From the NCBI RefSeq assembly GCF_000741175.1, contig NZ_JGYS01000022.1, forward strand, positions 1 through 64,000: a stretch of DNA of 64,000 bases, written 5' to 3'. The stretch comes from Bifidobacterium callitrichos DSM 23973 (GTDB taxonomy: Bacteria > Actinomycetota > Actinomycetes > Actinomycetales > Bifidobacteriaceae). A model generated the notes under the pieces. The model was given only the letters and a program-made list of their open reading frames with translations, was not told the origin of the DNA and did not search any database. Positions 56,212-64,000 of the stretch are shown here, in pieces; position 1 is the first letter of the stretch; every line of letters begins with the position of its first letter. A program made the position numbers and the translations under genes.

Positions 56212-57761
56212 CGCGCCGCACCTCCGTTTCCCCTATCGTCACCGGCGAATCCGAACATGATGCGCCGCGCGTCCAGCGCCTTCACGAGCGGCTCATCGTG
56301 CGTGACGACGATGACCGCGGACCCCTGATCGCGCACGGCGGCGATGAGGTCGACCATCTCGGTCCATGTGGTGAAGTCCTGTCCGAAGGTCGGCTCGTCC
56401 ATGACGAGGATCCTCGGCGCGCCGGCGAGCATCGAGGCGACGGACAGGCGTCGCTTCTCGCCTCCGGACAGCGTGTACGGATTGGCTTCGGCGAACCGGG
56501 AGAGGTTCATACGCTTCAGCATGCGGTCGGCGATCGCGTACGCCTCCTCCTGGCTCGCGCCGCGCGACTTGGGGCCGATGGCGACTTCGTCGCGTACGAG
56601 AGGGGCGGCGAACTGGTGCTCAGGCTCTTGGAAGACCATGCCGATGCGCCCCAGAAGCTCGCGGCTCCTCCATTGTGACGGCTCGTCGCCGCGGGCGCCC
56701 TCGGCGATGTCGGCGCGGACGCGCACATGCCCGGCGATCGGCGGCAGAAGTCCGGCGAGCGTCAAGGCGAGTGTGGATTTGCCGGCGCCGTTCGGCCCCA
56801 TCAGGGCCGTGACCTCGCCGGCGAAGAACTGAAGATCGATGTGCGAGCCGAGCGCGGTGCCGCGTCCGAAGCTCAGGTCCTCGGTGACGAGCGCGGGTTG
56901 CACGGATGTCCCGGACGGCGCAGACGCACCGGACTCCCCCGGTTCGGCGATGACGACGTCGCCGTGACGCCCCGGACCGCGGTCCGGGATCGCGCGCCCC
57001 GGCACCCACGCGCCGCCGGCGGCGAGCATGTCGCCGAATCGCCCGAACACCTCGTCCGGTGTGCCGTCGGCGACGATTCCGCCGACGCGCGAGTCGGGAT
57101 CGGGGTGTCCGATGACGATCACGCGGTCGATGAGATCGAGCCAGACATCGATATGGTGTTCGACGACGACCATGGTCTGGCCGGTCGTCTCGAGCACGTG
57201 CCGTACCGCGTCATGCACCTCGCGCACCCCTTCGGGGTCGAGGTTCGCGGTCGGCTCGTCAAGCAGCAGAAGACCCGGGCGCATGGCGAGCACGCCGGCC
57301 AGCGCAAGGCGCTGGCGCTGCCCGCCGGACAGGTGCCGGGTGGAACGTTCGAAATCGATGTCCTGCAATCCGACCAGATCGAGGGATTCGCGCACGCGCG
57401 TCCACGTCTCCTCGCGCGGCACGCCGAGGTTCTCGCAGCCGAAGGCCGCGTCGTCGCCCACGCGTTCGAGGATGATCTGCGAATCGGGGTCCTGCAGGAC
57501 GAGTCCGACCTTGCCGCGCACGACGGACGGTTCGACGCCGTCGACGGTGAGGGTTCCCTCCTGGTCGCCCTCCTCGGAGCCGCCGAGCACGCCGGCGAGC
57601 GCGGCCATGAACGTCGATTTGCCGGCGCCGGAAGCGCCGAGGAGCAGCACGTGCTCCCCGGGGCGGATGGTGAGTTTCACGTCACGCAGCGCGAAGTCCT
57701 TGCGCGTGGAGTGACGCCATCCCCATTCCCTCGCTTCGACGCCGGCGGGTGTGATGCGCAT
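56208..57761 (-). CDS. ykoD: ECF transporter double ATPase, YkoD-like
   Basis: Two fused ABC ATPases, 517 residues. First half: GASGAGKST, HLSGGQRQRLALAG, LLLLDEPT; second half: GPNGAGKST, LSGGEKRRLSVASM, ILVMDEPTFGQ. The fusion is characteristic of YkoD, in contrast to separate EcfA1/A2. ATG shares one base with the ykoE stop (TGATG). Confidence 0.93.
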   Translation of the reverse strand: MRITPAGVEAREWGWRHSTRKDFALRDVKLTIRPGEHVLLLGASGAGKSTFMAALAGVLGGSEEGDQEGTLTVDGVEPSVVRGKVGLVLQDPDSQIILERVGDDAAFGCENLGVPREETWTRVRESLDLVGLQDIDFERSTRHLSGGQRQRLALAGVLAMRPGLLLLDEPTANLDPEGVREVHDAVRHVLETTGQTMVVVEHHIDVWLDLIDRVIVIGHPDPDSRVGGIVADGTPDEVFGRFGDMLAAGGAWVPGRAIPDRGPGRHGDVVIAEPGESGASAPSGTSVQPALVTEDLSFGRGTALGSHIDLQFFAGEVTALMGPNGAGKSTLALTLAGLLPPIAGHVRVRADIAEGARGDEPSQWRSRELLGRIGMVFQEPEHQFAAPLVRDEVAIGPKSRGASQEEAYAIADRMLKRMNLSRFAEANPYTLSGGEKRRLSVASMLAGAPRILVMDEPTFGQDFTTWTEMVDLIAAVRDQGSAVIVVTHDEPLVKALDARRIMFGFAGDDRGNGGAAR

Positions 57762-58360
57762 CAGACGCGGGCCTGACTACGGCCGGACGGGAAACGGTCG
57801 AGCGCGCCGGTGGCGGCGATCGCCTTGTGCAGGAACCACACGACGAGTCCGGCGATGACGATGCCGGAGATGATGGAACCGATGAGGTACCAGCTCACGC
57901 GCAGCATGTTCCAACCCGGGTTGGTCATCCAGTAGTAGGCCCAGCAGCCGACGCCGGCGAGCGCGCCGGAGAGGATGGTGGTGCCGATGTTCCACTTCCT
58001 CCATGCGAAGACCGCGAAGCCGATCTCGGCGCCGAGGCCCTGGATGATGCCGACGATCAGCGATCCGCCGACGCCCCATTGGTTGCCGAGCGTGAGCTCG
58101 AGGAACGCGGCGAGGGTTTCGGCGAACAGGGCGGCGCCCGGCTTGCGCACGATGATCGCGGCGAGCGGGCCGGCGAACAGCCAGAAGCCGTTGAGCAGTC
58201 CCTCGAAGCCCGGGGTGACGGCCTCGAACAGGGCGATCGGGGCCGCGCAGACGATGTCCCAGCCCCAGAAGATGACGCCGGATGCGACGGCGATGATCGC
58301 GGCGACGACGATATCGACGACGCGCCACTTGTAGTTGGCTTTGGCGACGGTTTCGGCCAT
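57761..58360 (-). CDS. ykoE: ECF transporter substrate-binding (S) component, YkoE-like
   Basis: A 199-residue integral membrane protein with about six segments and family features VFWGWD-type start and NQWGVGGSLIVGIIQGLGAEIGFA. YkoE proteins bind a thiamine precursor, probably hydroxymethylpyrimidine. ATG 58360 follows GAGAGGAAAGG. The TPP riboswitch just upstream supports the assignment. Confidence 0.9.
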   Translation of the reverse strand: MAETVAKANYKWRVVDIVVAAIIAVASGVIFWGWDIVCAAPIALFEAVTPGFEGLLNGFWLFAGPLAAIIVRKPGAALFAETLAAFLELTLGNQWGVGGSLIVGIIQGLGAEIGFAVFAWRKWNIGTTILSGALAGVGCWAYYWMTNPGWNMLRVSWYLIGSIISGIVIAGLVVWFLHKAIAATGALDRFPSGRSQARV

Positions 58361-58366
58361 GGTGAT

Positions 58367-58394
58367 GTGCCTTTCCTCTCTCAATCGAAGGCAC
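58367..58394 (-). promoter_or_regulatory. ribosome-binding-site sequestering hairpin before ykoE
   Basis: GTGCCTT and AAGGCAC can pair 7 bp, placing the GAGAGGAAAGG ribosome binding site in the loop and 3' arm. This could be the translational output of the TPP riboswitch 17 bases upstream (inference). Confidence 0.55.
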
Positions 58395-58410
58395 GGGTGA
58401 AGGTAAGAGC

Positions 58411-58503
58411 GACAATTCCGCGGCCGGCATTGCCCAGCCGCGTCCCATCGGTCGAGACCCGTGAGGTCTCCTCTCAGCCGCCTCAAGGCAGCTCCCGTGT
58501 CAG
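58411..58503 (-). promoter_or_regulatory. TPP riboswitch upstream of ykoEDC
   Basis: Read on the minus strand: ACGGGAGC, GGCTGAGAGG, a GAGACC/GGTCTC stem, then GGACGCGGCTGGGCAATGCC and CGCGGAA, in thi-box order. GACA and TGTC close P1. The GAACCTGA element is less well conserved than in the copy at 18731, but context and order support it. Confidence 0.85.
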
Positions 58504-58621
58504 CGCACCACCATAAGTGACGTAGCCGACGAAATCAAGAGTCAAATCGTCAAAGTCCCAGCGCAAACCTTGTTGATAAGGCACCGACCGTCATGTCGCA
58601 GCCGTCGATGATCGTGGTCGT

Positions 58622-59215
58622 TTACGAATAGGTGAGGCGCTCGTCGCTTCCCTTCCACTTGGAGTCGATCGGATAGTGGGAGGGGATATTGACCAGATCG
58701 ACTACGTGGCGTCCATCCTCGACGCGTACCCTCATGTCGCGCGAGAAGCGCTTGTCGTACGTCACCCATTGCCGAGTGGAGCAGTCGTAGATCCACTCGC
58801 GGATCTGCCCGGGTCCGGATGCCTTGCTCACCGTGACGGCGTGATCGCTCGTCGTCACGCCGCCGAGATCCTCCTGATAGAGGTCGAACATCAGCACACG
58901 AACCTTGGGGCCGTCACCGGATGAATCGTCTTCGATCATTCTCAGCACGGACTGTCTGTTGGCGTTGACGTCATCGATGAAATTCGCAACGGCATTCGTA
59001 CTGTCCGCTTCGGATGAAGAGAGATAACCGAGTTCACGCAGCCGACCATCGGATGCATCGGCACTCAGCGAAAGCATCTCCCGTTCGATCGTCTTTCCGG
59101 TGACCTCCCTGGATGTCTGCCATATATATGAGATCCCGACGAACGCCACAAGCACGATCAGCGCCACGACAGGACCCCATATGAGTCTGCTCCCATAACT
59201 TTTGCCGTTCATCAT
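58622..59215 (-). CDS. Membrane-anchored protein of unknown function
   Basis: A 197-residue protein with one N-terminal membrane segment (about 11-32) and an outside domain. No family recognised. GGAGGGGG precedes tandem ATG codons. It follows the secreted protein at 59258 by 42 bases, in the place that the lipoprotein/adaptor genes occupy in system 1. Confidence 0.65.
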   Translation of the reverse strand: MMNGKSYGSRLIWGPVVALIVLVAFVGISYIWQTSREVTGKTIEREMLSLSADASDGRLRELGYLSSSEADSTNAVANFIDDVNANRQSVLRMIEDDSSGDGPKVRVLMFDLYQEDLGGVTTSDHAVTVSKASGPGQIREWIYDCSTRQWVTYDKRFSRDMRVRVEDGRHVVDLVNIPSHYPIDSKWKGSDERLTYS

Positions 59216-59257
59216 ATACCCCCTCCGCTTGCATAGGGAACTATAGTTCCATCATTA

Positions 59258-59767
59258 TTATTTTACCCGCTGCACAAAACCAGAACAATTAATATAAGTG
59301 CTATGGTTCAATGTGGTTGAGTATTTATAAACACCATATTCATAATAATCATGACGAACTCTTTGAATGAGGTACTTCTTCTTCAGCCTTGCTATATAAT
59401 AATGATTATCTGCAGGAACATTAATTGTTATCCCTCTCAAACCGGTAGCAACATATCCCACGCTGACACCGGTCGACACGACACCCCAACTGACACTGAA
59501 CGATGCAGTGACCGTAGGACCACCAGTCGGATTCACAATAATAGAACCGCCACCGGGGAAATTGAAGCCACTCCCCTGATTGGCAGGCGTTACAGTATAA
59601 TACTTGTATTCGGAATTCAAGATCGTGGTTTTTTCACTTTCTCCATATCTCAATGACGACGCAACAGTATCATGCTGCAATAAATCATTATCTTCCGCAG
59701 AAGCCAAAGGACAAACAGTCATCATCACAACGATGCAAAGCACCCATGACACCAGCTTCTTAAACAT
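59258..59767 (-). CDS. Secreted protein of unknown function
   Basis: A 169-residue protein with a clear signal peptide (MFKKLVSWVLCIVVMMTVCPLASA, cleavage after ASA). The mature 145 residues start acidic and have a Gly/Pro-rich middle (GFNFPGGGSIIVNPTGGP), a beta-rich stretch and a basic, Tyr-rich end (LKKKYLIQRVRHDYYEYGVYKYS). A/T-rich compared with its neighbours. ATG 59767 follows AAAGGAG. Divergent from a two-component system, as in a regulated secreted-effector locus; bacteriocin or toxin is only a guess. Confidence 0.7.
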   Translation of the reverse strand: MFKKLVSWVLCIVVMMTVCPLASAEDNDLLQHDTVASSLRYGESEKTTILNSEYKYYTVTPANQGSGFNFPGGGSIIVNPTGGPTVTASFSVSWGVVSTGVSVGYVATGLRGITINVPADNHYYIARLKKKYLIQRVRHDYYEYGVYKYSTTLNHSTYINCSGFVQRVK

Positions 59768-59905
59768 CAGATTCTCCTTTGAAACGATGTATCATTTACT
59801 TTTTATAAGATATCATACCCAATACATGGAAACAACTATTCGTGTACGCGTTTCGTGTATGCATCCATACGCGATCATCACATGAACGCGCTACCATCAT
59901 GTGCC

Positions 59906-60568
59906 ATGAAGGATCAGAAGCATACGTCTCACCCAGCCCTTTCGCCAAGCATCGCGATCGTCGACAACGACACGCGCTCATTGGAATCACTGCGACAGCT
60001 GCTGTCGGACCGCCTGCCATCGGCACGCATTGCATGGATGACAACCTCTGGCAAGGAGGCACTTACCATGATTGGTGAGCATACACCATCCCTGTTGCTG
60101 CTGGACATGTCATTGGAGGACATCCAAGGACCCAGCATATGTAGACGTATACGACGGGAGTCTTCAGCCTTCCCGGTGCTCGCAATGACCAGTTTCTCGC
60201 TGAAACTCTACGCAGCAAAAGCAAAAACGGCGGGAGCGCAGGGGCTGGTGAGCAAGAACGTAGATGAGGATCTCGTTCAGACAGTCATATCAGTGCTGCG
60301 CGATGGCTCGATGCATGGATTCGAATCGCAACAAATTGCACACATCCGTATAGCAAATGAACAAACCAGCATCCCGCAACTCACTCTTCGTGAGGAGGAA
60401 ATCATCAACCTATGTGCGGACGAGGGCCTACTCGACGCCGAAATCGCCGACAAACTCGACATCTCAGAGGCGACTGTACGCAAGCACATGCAGCATGTCC
60501 TACAGAAGCTCGGTGCGCGCACATCACGCCAGGCGGTGGCGATATGGCTCTCCCCGCGCAGCTACTAG
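59906..60568 (+). CDS. LuxR/NarL-family response regulator (system 2)
   Basis: A 220-residue regulator, paralogous to the one at 46841: IAIVDNDTRS, phosphoacceptor D67 (LLLLDMSLED), Lys in LVSKNVD, and LuxR HTH (LTLREEEIINLCADEGLLDAEIADKLDIS). The start is uncertain: ATG 59906 gives the most family-like N terminus, with ATG 59882 and GTG 59855 in frame upstream and no strong ribosome binding site for any. Confidence 0.85.
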   Translation: MKDQKHTSHPALSPSIAIVDNDTRSLESLRQLLSDRLPSARIAWMTTSGKEALTMIGEHTPSLLLLDMSLEDIQGPSICRRIRRESSAFPVLAMTSFSLKLYAAKAKTAGAQGLVSKNVDEDLVQTVISVLRDGSMHGFESQQIAHIRIANEQTSIPQLTLREEEIINLCADEGLLDAEIADKLDISEATVRKHMQHVLQKLGARTSRQAVAIWLSPRSY

Positions 60569-60579
60569 GATTCGACAAG

Positions 60580-61722
60580 ATGAAGCGGCTGCTGCTCCCG
60601 ACCGATCCTCCGTTGCCCGTGAGAGGCACACTAGTAATGGCCTTTTTCGTACCGGTCGTCATTCAGTGGCTCTTCGTCCCTCCATCCGATGGACTCTCGC
60701 TTGTCCTATCGACCATGTTGGTGATTGTGCTTGCCGCGGTCGTCGTCCTGCCTGCACCGTCGTCCGCGGCACTCATCGCCATCGACGCCCTGACTACGGT
60801 CCTTTCCAACGGCACTGGCCCTACATCCACGTACGGAGCTCTTTTCGGATTAGGTTTGCTGTCTTACCTATCATCCAACTGCACGACGACGATACTGACC
60901 GCCATAACATGCGTGATGCAAATCGGTTGCGCAATGCTATCGAACGACTGGCATCTCGATTGGTACATGTTCATGTCGATCGTTCCGTTCAATATCATCG
61001 CGGCGATGACGGGCAGATCTCTGCACTGGCGTGAGGACACCTTCAAGCAGCGGGAGGAATTGCTACGGGCGCAGGAACGTCTCAACCAGACGGAATTCAC
61101 TGCCCATACCGCACAACGCATGCATGACGCCGTCACTGGGGAGCTGTCGTTCATCGCTCGCATGGCACAGCGCAGAATCGGGGAGGGCAGCGCAGACGCC
61201 GAAGACTGGAGACAGATCAACGAGTCGGCTCTCAATGCCTTGGACAACACACATCAGGTCATTGACTCTCTCGACGAATGGGCCCGAGGCTCAAAGCGCG
61301 AGCGATCCAGCAACGTCGAAAGGGATACCATCGCCCATCTTCGCCACATATTGGATGACAACGACCGGCGCATCCGGCATCTGGGATTCCATGGCCAGAG
61401 CATTCTCAGTATCAGCGAGATGCATGGGACCATGGACGGGCAACGGATCAAACTCTGCATCGAGTTCATCGGCGAGGTGTACTCCAACATCATTCGCCAC
61501 GCCAAACCGGAGTCGAAGTACGAGATATCCGTGATGTGGACCGCCGAGGGGATCGAGATCACCACGTCCAACCAAGTAGACGATGATCAGCTGCCACAGC
61601 ACGGCCAAGGACTGGAATACTACCGACGGCAGGTTGAGCGCATCGGCGGCAGAACCGTCACCGAACGCTCGGATGACGGTTCATGGTTCTCTTTCACCCT
61701 CGTTCCCGCACTGCGGGAATAA
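60580..61722 (+). CDS. Sensor histidine kinase, membrane-bound (system 2)
   Basis: A 380-residue kinase with five or six N-terminal membrane segments, a phosphoacceptor His in RMHDAVTGELSFIARM, and an ATPase domain with EFIGEVYSNIIRHAKPES and GQGLEYYRRQVERIGG. I chose ATG 60580 (AGGA upstream, 11 bases after the regulator stop); ATG 60544 is an alternative. It pairs with the regulator just upstream. Confidence 0.85.
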   Translation: MKRLLLPTDPPLPVRGTLVMAFFVPVVIQWLFVPPSDGLSLVLSTMLVIVLAAVVVLPAPSSAALIAIDALTTVLSNGTGPTSTYGALFGLGLLSYLSSNCTTTILTAITCVMQIGCAMLSNDWHLDWYMFMSIVPFNIIAAMTGRSLHWREDTFKQREELLRAQERLNQTEFTAHTAQRMHDAVTGELSFIARMAQRRIGEGSADAEDWRQINESALNALDNTHQVIDSLDEWARGSKRERSSNVERDTIAHLRHILDDNDRRIRHLGFHGQSILSISEMHGTMDGQRIKLCIEFIGEVYSNIIRHAKPESKYEISVMWTAEGIEITTSNQVDDDQLPQHGQGLEYYRRQVERIGGRTVTERSDDGSWFSFTLVPALRE

Positions 61723-61735
61723 TACGGGAATAAAC

Positions 61736-61777
61736 GACGATGGGCCGGCGGACTGCATATCCCGCCGGCCCATCGTC
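61736..61777. terminator. bidirectional terminator hairpin
   Basis: A 16-bp perfect stem (GACGATGGGCCGGCGG and its complement) with a 10-base loop between the convergent kinase and dipeptidase genes. Confidence 0.7.
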
Positions 61778-61817
61778 ATGGTGTCCTAAAGAATCGGAGA
61801 TCGAATATCGAGGATCG

Positions 61818-63185
61818 TCACGCGCCGAGCTTGGCGAGCAGCAGAGCCTCGGTGACGACGTTGTTCTTGAGTCCCGACAGCGAGATCGACTCGTTGGGGC
61901 TGTGCGCGTTGGCCTTCGGATCCTCCGGACCAGTAACGAGCACCTGCGCGGACGGGAAGAGACGCTGCAGTTCGGGGATGAACGGGATCGAACCGCCCTC
62001 GCCCTTGTTGATCGGGGCGACACCGAACGCCTCCTCCATCGCCTCGAGCGCGTCCCTGGTGGCCACGGCGTTCGGGTCCATGGCCCAGCCCATGCCGTTT
62101 TCAAGCCTGGCCACCTCGACCTGAGCGCCGAACGGCGGGTTGTTCTCGAGGAACGTGGCGAGTGCGTCCTGCGCCTGTTCGGGGCGCTGGTTCGGCGCGG
62201 TGCGCAGGGACAGACGGAATCGGGTCTCGGGGGCAATCACGTTGAACGAGCCGTCGACCGGATGGGCGTCGAAGCCGATGACCGTCAGGCTCGGCTTGGT
62301 CCACAGGCGCGAGGCGAGCGAGCCGGAGCCGGCGAGCACGTAGGAGTCGACGATGCCGGCGTCCTCGCGCACGGTGGCCTCGTCGAGGTCGCGCTGCAGG
62401 CCGCCGATCGGTTCCTCGGCGGCGATGCCCGGCACCGCGAGGTCTCCGTTGTCGTCGTACAGGGAGGCGATGAGCATCGCGGCGAGCGTGTTGGAGTCGA
62501 GAATCGGGCCGCCGTACTGGCCGGAGTGTACCGGGTGCTTCAGGGCGCGCACGGTCACGTCGACGCAGGTGTTGCCGCGCAGCGAGGTGGTCAGGGACGG
62601 GATGTCGGCGGACCAGTTGCCGGAATCGGCCACGATGATCACGTCGGAGGCGAACTCGTCGCGATGCGCCTCGATGAACGGGATGAAGCTCGGCGAGCCC
62701 ATCTCCTCCTCGCCTTCGATGAAGATCTTCACATTGACCTTGAGGTCGTCGCCGAGGGCCTTGAGCGCGCCGGAGTGGATGGCGATGCCGCCGCCGTCGT
62801 CCGCCGAGCCGCGGCCGTAGAGACGGCCGTCGACCTCGGTGCCAACGAACGGGTCGGTGTCCCAGGCGGCCGGATCCGGCACGGGCTGCACGTCGTGATG
62901 GGCGTAGAGCAGGACGGTCGGAGCGTCGGAGTCGACGACGCGCGAGCCGATGACCTCCCACGCGCCCGGCGTGCCGTCCGGGTTGACGGACTGGACGACC
63001 TTCGCGTCGACGCCGACCTCGCGCATCTGCTCGGCGACGAATTCGGCCGAGCGCTTCATATGCTCGCCGGTGATGCCCTTGGCGGACACCGAGGCGAGGG
63101 CGATCTTGCGGTTGAGCACGTCGACGATGCGGTTCCAGTCCGCCTCCACGCGGGAGCGGATCTCGTCTGCGCTGATCTGTGCCAT
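61818..63185 (-). CDS. M20-family metallopeptidase (dipeptidase)
   Basis: A 455-residue zinc dipeptidase/deacylase. Metal ligands are seen in LYAHHDVQPVP, GSADDGGGIAIH and EGEEEMGSPSF, with the late His in GEGGSIPF...GPED region. Likely cleaves dipeptides in the cytoplasm. ATG 63185 follows AAGGAGT. Confidence 0.92.
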   Translation of the reverse strand: MAQISADEIRSRVEADWNRIVDVLNRKIALASVSAKGITGEHMKRSAEFVAEQMREVGVDAKVVQSVNPDGTPGAWEVIGSRVVDSDAPTVLLYAHHDVQPVPDPAAWDTDPFVGTEVDGRLYGRGSADDGGGIAIHSGALKALGDDLKVNVKIFIEGEEEMGSPSFIPFIEAHRDEFASDVIIVADSGNWSADIPSLTTSLRGNTCVDVTVRALKHPVHSGQYGGPILDSNTLAAMLIASLYDDNGDLAVPGIAAEEPIGGLQRDLDEATVREDAGIVDSYVLAGSGSLASRLWTKPSLTVIGFDAHPVDGSFNVIAPETRFRLSLRTAPNQRPEQAQDALATFLENNPPFGAQVEVARLENGMGWAMDPNAVATRDALEAMEEAFGVAPINKGEGGSIPFIPELQRLFPSAQVLVTGPEDPKANAHSPNESISLSGLKNNVVTEALLLAKLGA

Positions 63186-63329
63186 CAGTGGACTCCTTCT
63201 ACTACTACCTATCTGTCTGCGGTTGTCCGCATGGCCCGGCCCCAAATGGCCTCAAATGGCCTTCACCGGCGGAATACCGCCGTTCGCACGCCTTCGACGC
63301 GCGTCTAGACGTCACCGTAACCTGCAAGC

Positions 63330-63953
63330 ATGACATGGAATCCGTTCAAGAAGAAGGAAGACGCGCAGGAGTCCGTCGAGGCGACTCCGGCGAGGACCGA
63401 ATCGGTCAGGGGCGAGAAGAAGAACCGTCCCACCCCGAAGATGAAGCAGGCGCAGGCCGCCGGCATCCGACCGCTGGTGCCGACCGACCGCAAGGCCGCG
63501 GGCAAGGCCGCCAGGGAGCGTCTGCGCGAGCGTGAGAACGCCGAGTACGAGGCGATGCAGAAGGGCGACATCAACCACATGCCCAAGGCCGAGCGTCTGC
63601 CCTACCGCGTCTACATCCGCGACTACGTCGACGCCCGCTTCAACATCGGCGAGTTCTTCATCCCGGTCGCCATCGTGATCCTGATCGGCTCGATGATCAT
63701 CAGCACCGTGTGGCAGAGCCCGCTCGCCTCGATGATCATGATGATCCTCATGTACGTCTACCTGTTCGCCGTGATCATCGACGTGTGGATCATGTGGCGA
63801 GGTCTCAAGAAGAAGCTCATCGAGAAGTTCGGCGAGCGTTCCGTCGCCAGGGGCAGCCGTTCCGGCTCCTACGCGTGGAGCCGTGCGATCCAGGTGCGCC
63901 GCTGGCGTCTGCCGAAGCCGCGCTATGACAAGCGCGGTCACTGGCCGGAGTGA
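63330..63953 (+). CDS. DUF3043 membrane protein
   Basis: A 207-residue actinobacterial protein: basic N terminus (TWNPFKKKE), charged helical region, LPYRVYIRDYVDARFNIGEFF and two membrane segments (about 110-132 and 135-155), then a basic tail. This matches DUF3043; function unknown. Confidence 0.85.
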   Translation: MTWNPFKKKEDAQESVEATPARTESVRGEKKNRPTPKMKQAQAAGIRPLVPTDRKAAGKAARERLRERENAEYEAMQKGDINHMPKAERLPYRVYIRDYVDARFNIGEFFIPVAIVILIGSMIISTVWQSPLASMIMMILMYVYLFAVIIDVWIMWRGLKKKLIEKFGERSVARGSRSGSYAWSRAIQVRRWRLPKPRYDKRGHWPE

Positions 63954-63974
63954 TCTCGTCCGACACCATCCTTT

Positions 63975-64000
63975 GGAGGCCCCGATCGGGGGCCTCCTTT
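63975..64000 (+). terminator. intrinsic terminator after the DUF3043 gene
   Basis: GGAGGCCCC / GGGGCCTCC with a 5-base loop followed by TTT at the window end. Confidence 0.85.

Overview
The window is high-GC, densely packed chromosomal DNA that reads as Bifidobacterium or a close relative. This is inferred from the overlapping GTGA/ATGA gene junctions, the tlyA-nadK-recN order, the argCJBDFRG block, the AAGGAG-type ribosome binding sites and the actinobacterial families present. No rRNA, tRNA, CRISPR array or prophage was recognised. Most genes lie on the minus strand.

Region by region. 1-4876: partial yidC paralogue, a small membrane protein, a HAD phosphatase, recN and nadK. 5113-8874: potassium uptake module with two KtrB/TrkH channel subunits around one KtrA/TrkA subunit. 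8924-15773: tlyA, a 69-aa protein, a frameshifted nagD-like gene, a large Gly/Arg-rich TPR protein, tyrS, a CmpB-like membrane protein and an HD hydrolase. 15982-18820: thiazole operon thiS-thiG-thiF-rhodanese behind a TPP riboswitch and terminator. 18854-42582: arginine biosynthesis, argCJBDFRG and argH, split by a 14.6-kb accessory block (20327-34965). 42703-48593: a secreted-peptide/ABC-exporter operon divergent from an AT-rich two-component system. 48886-54551: a Pro/Asn-rich membrane protein, pheST and an rRNA methyltransferase. 54604-55187: a YafQ/RelB-type toxin-antitoxin pair. 55276-58503: a YkoEDC-type ECF transporter under a second TPP riboswitch. 58622-61722: a second two-component system divergent from a secreted protein. 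61818-64000: an M20 dipeptidase and a DUF3043 membrane protein.

The most interesting part is the accessory block. It carries (i) a macro-domain/HTH-like protein next to a VWA protein, and (ii) a type I restriction-modification locus (hsdR, AlbA-type ATP-binding protein, mrr, hsdM, hsdS) built to invert. It has one two-TRD hsdS, two silent hsdS cassettes in inverted orientation, a tyrosine recombinase between them, and a 518-bp almost identical inverted repeat. Recombination across that repeat would flip mrr-hsdM-hsdS as a unit, placing all five genes in one operon and restoring a normal HsdS C-terminus. Arrays of regularly spaced hairpins (about 50-55 bp period, core TCTCGCTGA/TAGCGAGA) flank the RM locus on both sides and have no assigned function.

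The two TPP riboswitches tie thiazole synthesis and an ECF thiamine-precursor transporter into one regulon, and palindromic ArgR-like boxes precede argC and argG. Five single-base frameshifts (nagD, the AlbA gene, argD and two in the secreted peptide gene) lie mostly at short runs of one base. This pattern suggests residual sequencing error in at least part of them, so the broken genes should be treated as provisional.
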